Below, piece by piece: positions 5,425 through 5,541 of a DNA stretch of 5,541 nt. The translations under genes were made by a program, and so were the position numbers. A model generated the notes under the pieces. The model was not told the origin of the DNA. It made no database searches and saw only the letters and a program-made list of their open reading frames with translations. Within the stretch, counting starts at the first letter, position 1. Each line of letters starts with the position of its first letter. Source of the stretch: Dictyoglomota bacterium. Lineage in GTDB: Bacteria; Dictyoglomota; Dictyoglomia; Dictyoglomales; Dictyoglomaceae. The DNA lies in the NCBI GenBank assembly GCA_029776735.1, contig JAKOUL010000065.1, positions 1-5,541 of the forward strand, written 5' to 3'.

Positions 5425-5541
5425 CTTTTCTTACCGCCTTCAGAAGATTTAAAGCAAGAACTCTTGTGGTTATTATCCCAATACCACCTGGAACTGGCGT
5501 TATACTTTTAACCTTATTCTTTACCCTATCAAAATCCACAT
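5408..5541 (-). CDS. folD: bifunctional methylene-THF dehydrogenase / methenyl-THF cyclohydrolase, C-terminal part (5' end outside window)
   Basis: The reverse strand is open from the window edge to TAA at 5410-5408, encoding 43 residues in the frame starting at 5539. They include VDFDRVKNKVKSITPVPGG, then GIGIITTRVLALNLLKA: the C-terminal FolD signature (TPVPGGVGPMT and the helix after it). FolD interconverts methylene-, methenyl- and 10-formyl-THF with NAD(P), supplying the methylene-THF that MetF/MetV reduce, so its place at the head of this string fits the chemistry. The normally conserved proline after GGVG is isoleucine here. The coding end overlaps metV by 17 nt in another frame. The fragment is short, but the signature and the neighbours make the assignment firm. 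Confidence 0.87.
   Translation of the reverse strand, partial: VDFDRVKNKVKSITPVPGGIGIITTRVLALNLLKAVRKDETGD

Overview
The window is A/T-rich bacterial DNA with almost no non-coding sequence. Two gene strings converge on each other: four genes on the plus strand (1-3264) and four on the minus strand (5541-3249), with the first gene of each string cut by a window edge. Lysine- and glutamate-rich proteins, heavy AGA/ATA/TTA codon use, strong AGGAGG ribosome sites and very tight packing suggest a thermophilic anaerobic bacterium. My best guess is a Dictyoglomus-like lineage, or a thermophilic Clostridia/Thermotogae relative. This is an inference from style and gene content, not an identification.

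Plus strand (1-3264): the C-terminal end of a 2-isopropylmalate/homocitrate synthase-family enzyme, then the large and small subunits of an archaeal-type isopropylmalate isomerase/homoaconitase, then an iron-dependent alcohol dehydrogenase. The spacing is 12 nt, 14 nt and 0 nt, so this is almost certainly one operon. Together the first three genes make a 2-oxoacid chain-elongation module: acetyl-CoA condenses with a 2-oxoacid and the hydroxyl group is then moved. Leucine, lysine (via homocitrate) or another 2-oxoacid are all possible. The synthase lacks the C-terminal feedback domain of standard LeuA, the small subunit has an unusual specificity loop, and the next gene is an alcohol dehydrogenase rather than LeuB, so the product is open.

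Minus strand (5541-3249): the end of folD, then metV, metF and a left-handed beta-helix protein related to the acetyltransferase half of GlmU. folD and metV overlap by 17 nt, metV and metF share ATGA, and the last gene follows metF after 14 nt with its own strong ribosome site. FolD, MetV and MetF act in sequence on tetrahydrofolate-bound one-carbon units, giving methyl-THF for methionine synthesis or, if the genome has the enzymes, for acetyl-CoA synthesis. MetV is the Cys-rich partner seen in acetogen-type methylene-THF reductases. The beta-helix protein has no obvious link to folate.

The two strings overlap tail to tail by 16 nt with no visible terminator. I see no RNA gene, mobile element, CRISPR array or repeat family. 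Nothing here is clearly a new system; the most interesting points are the uncertain specificity of the chain-elongation cluster and the one-carbon operon with its beta-helix passenger.
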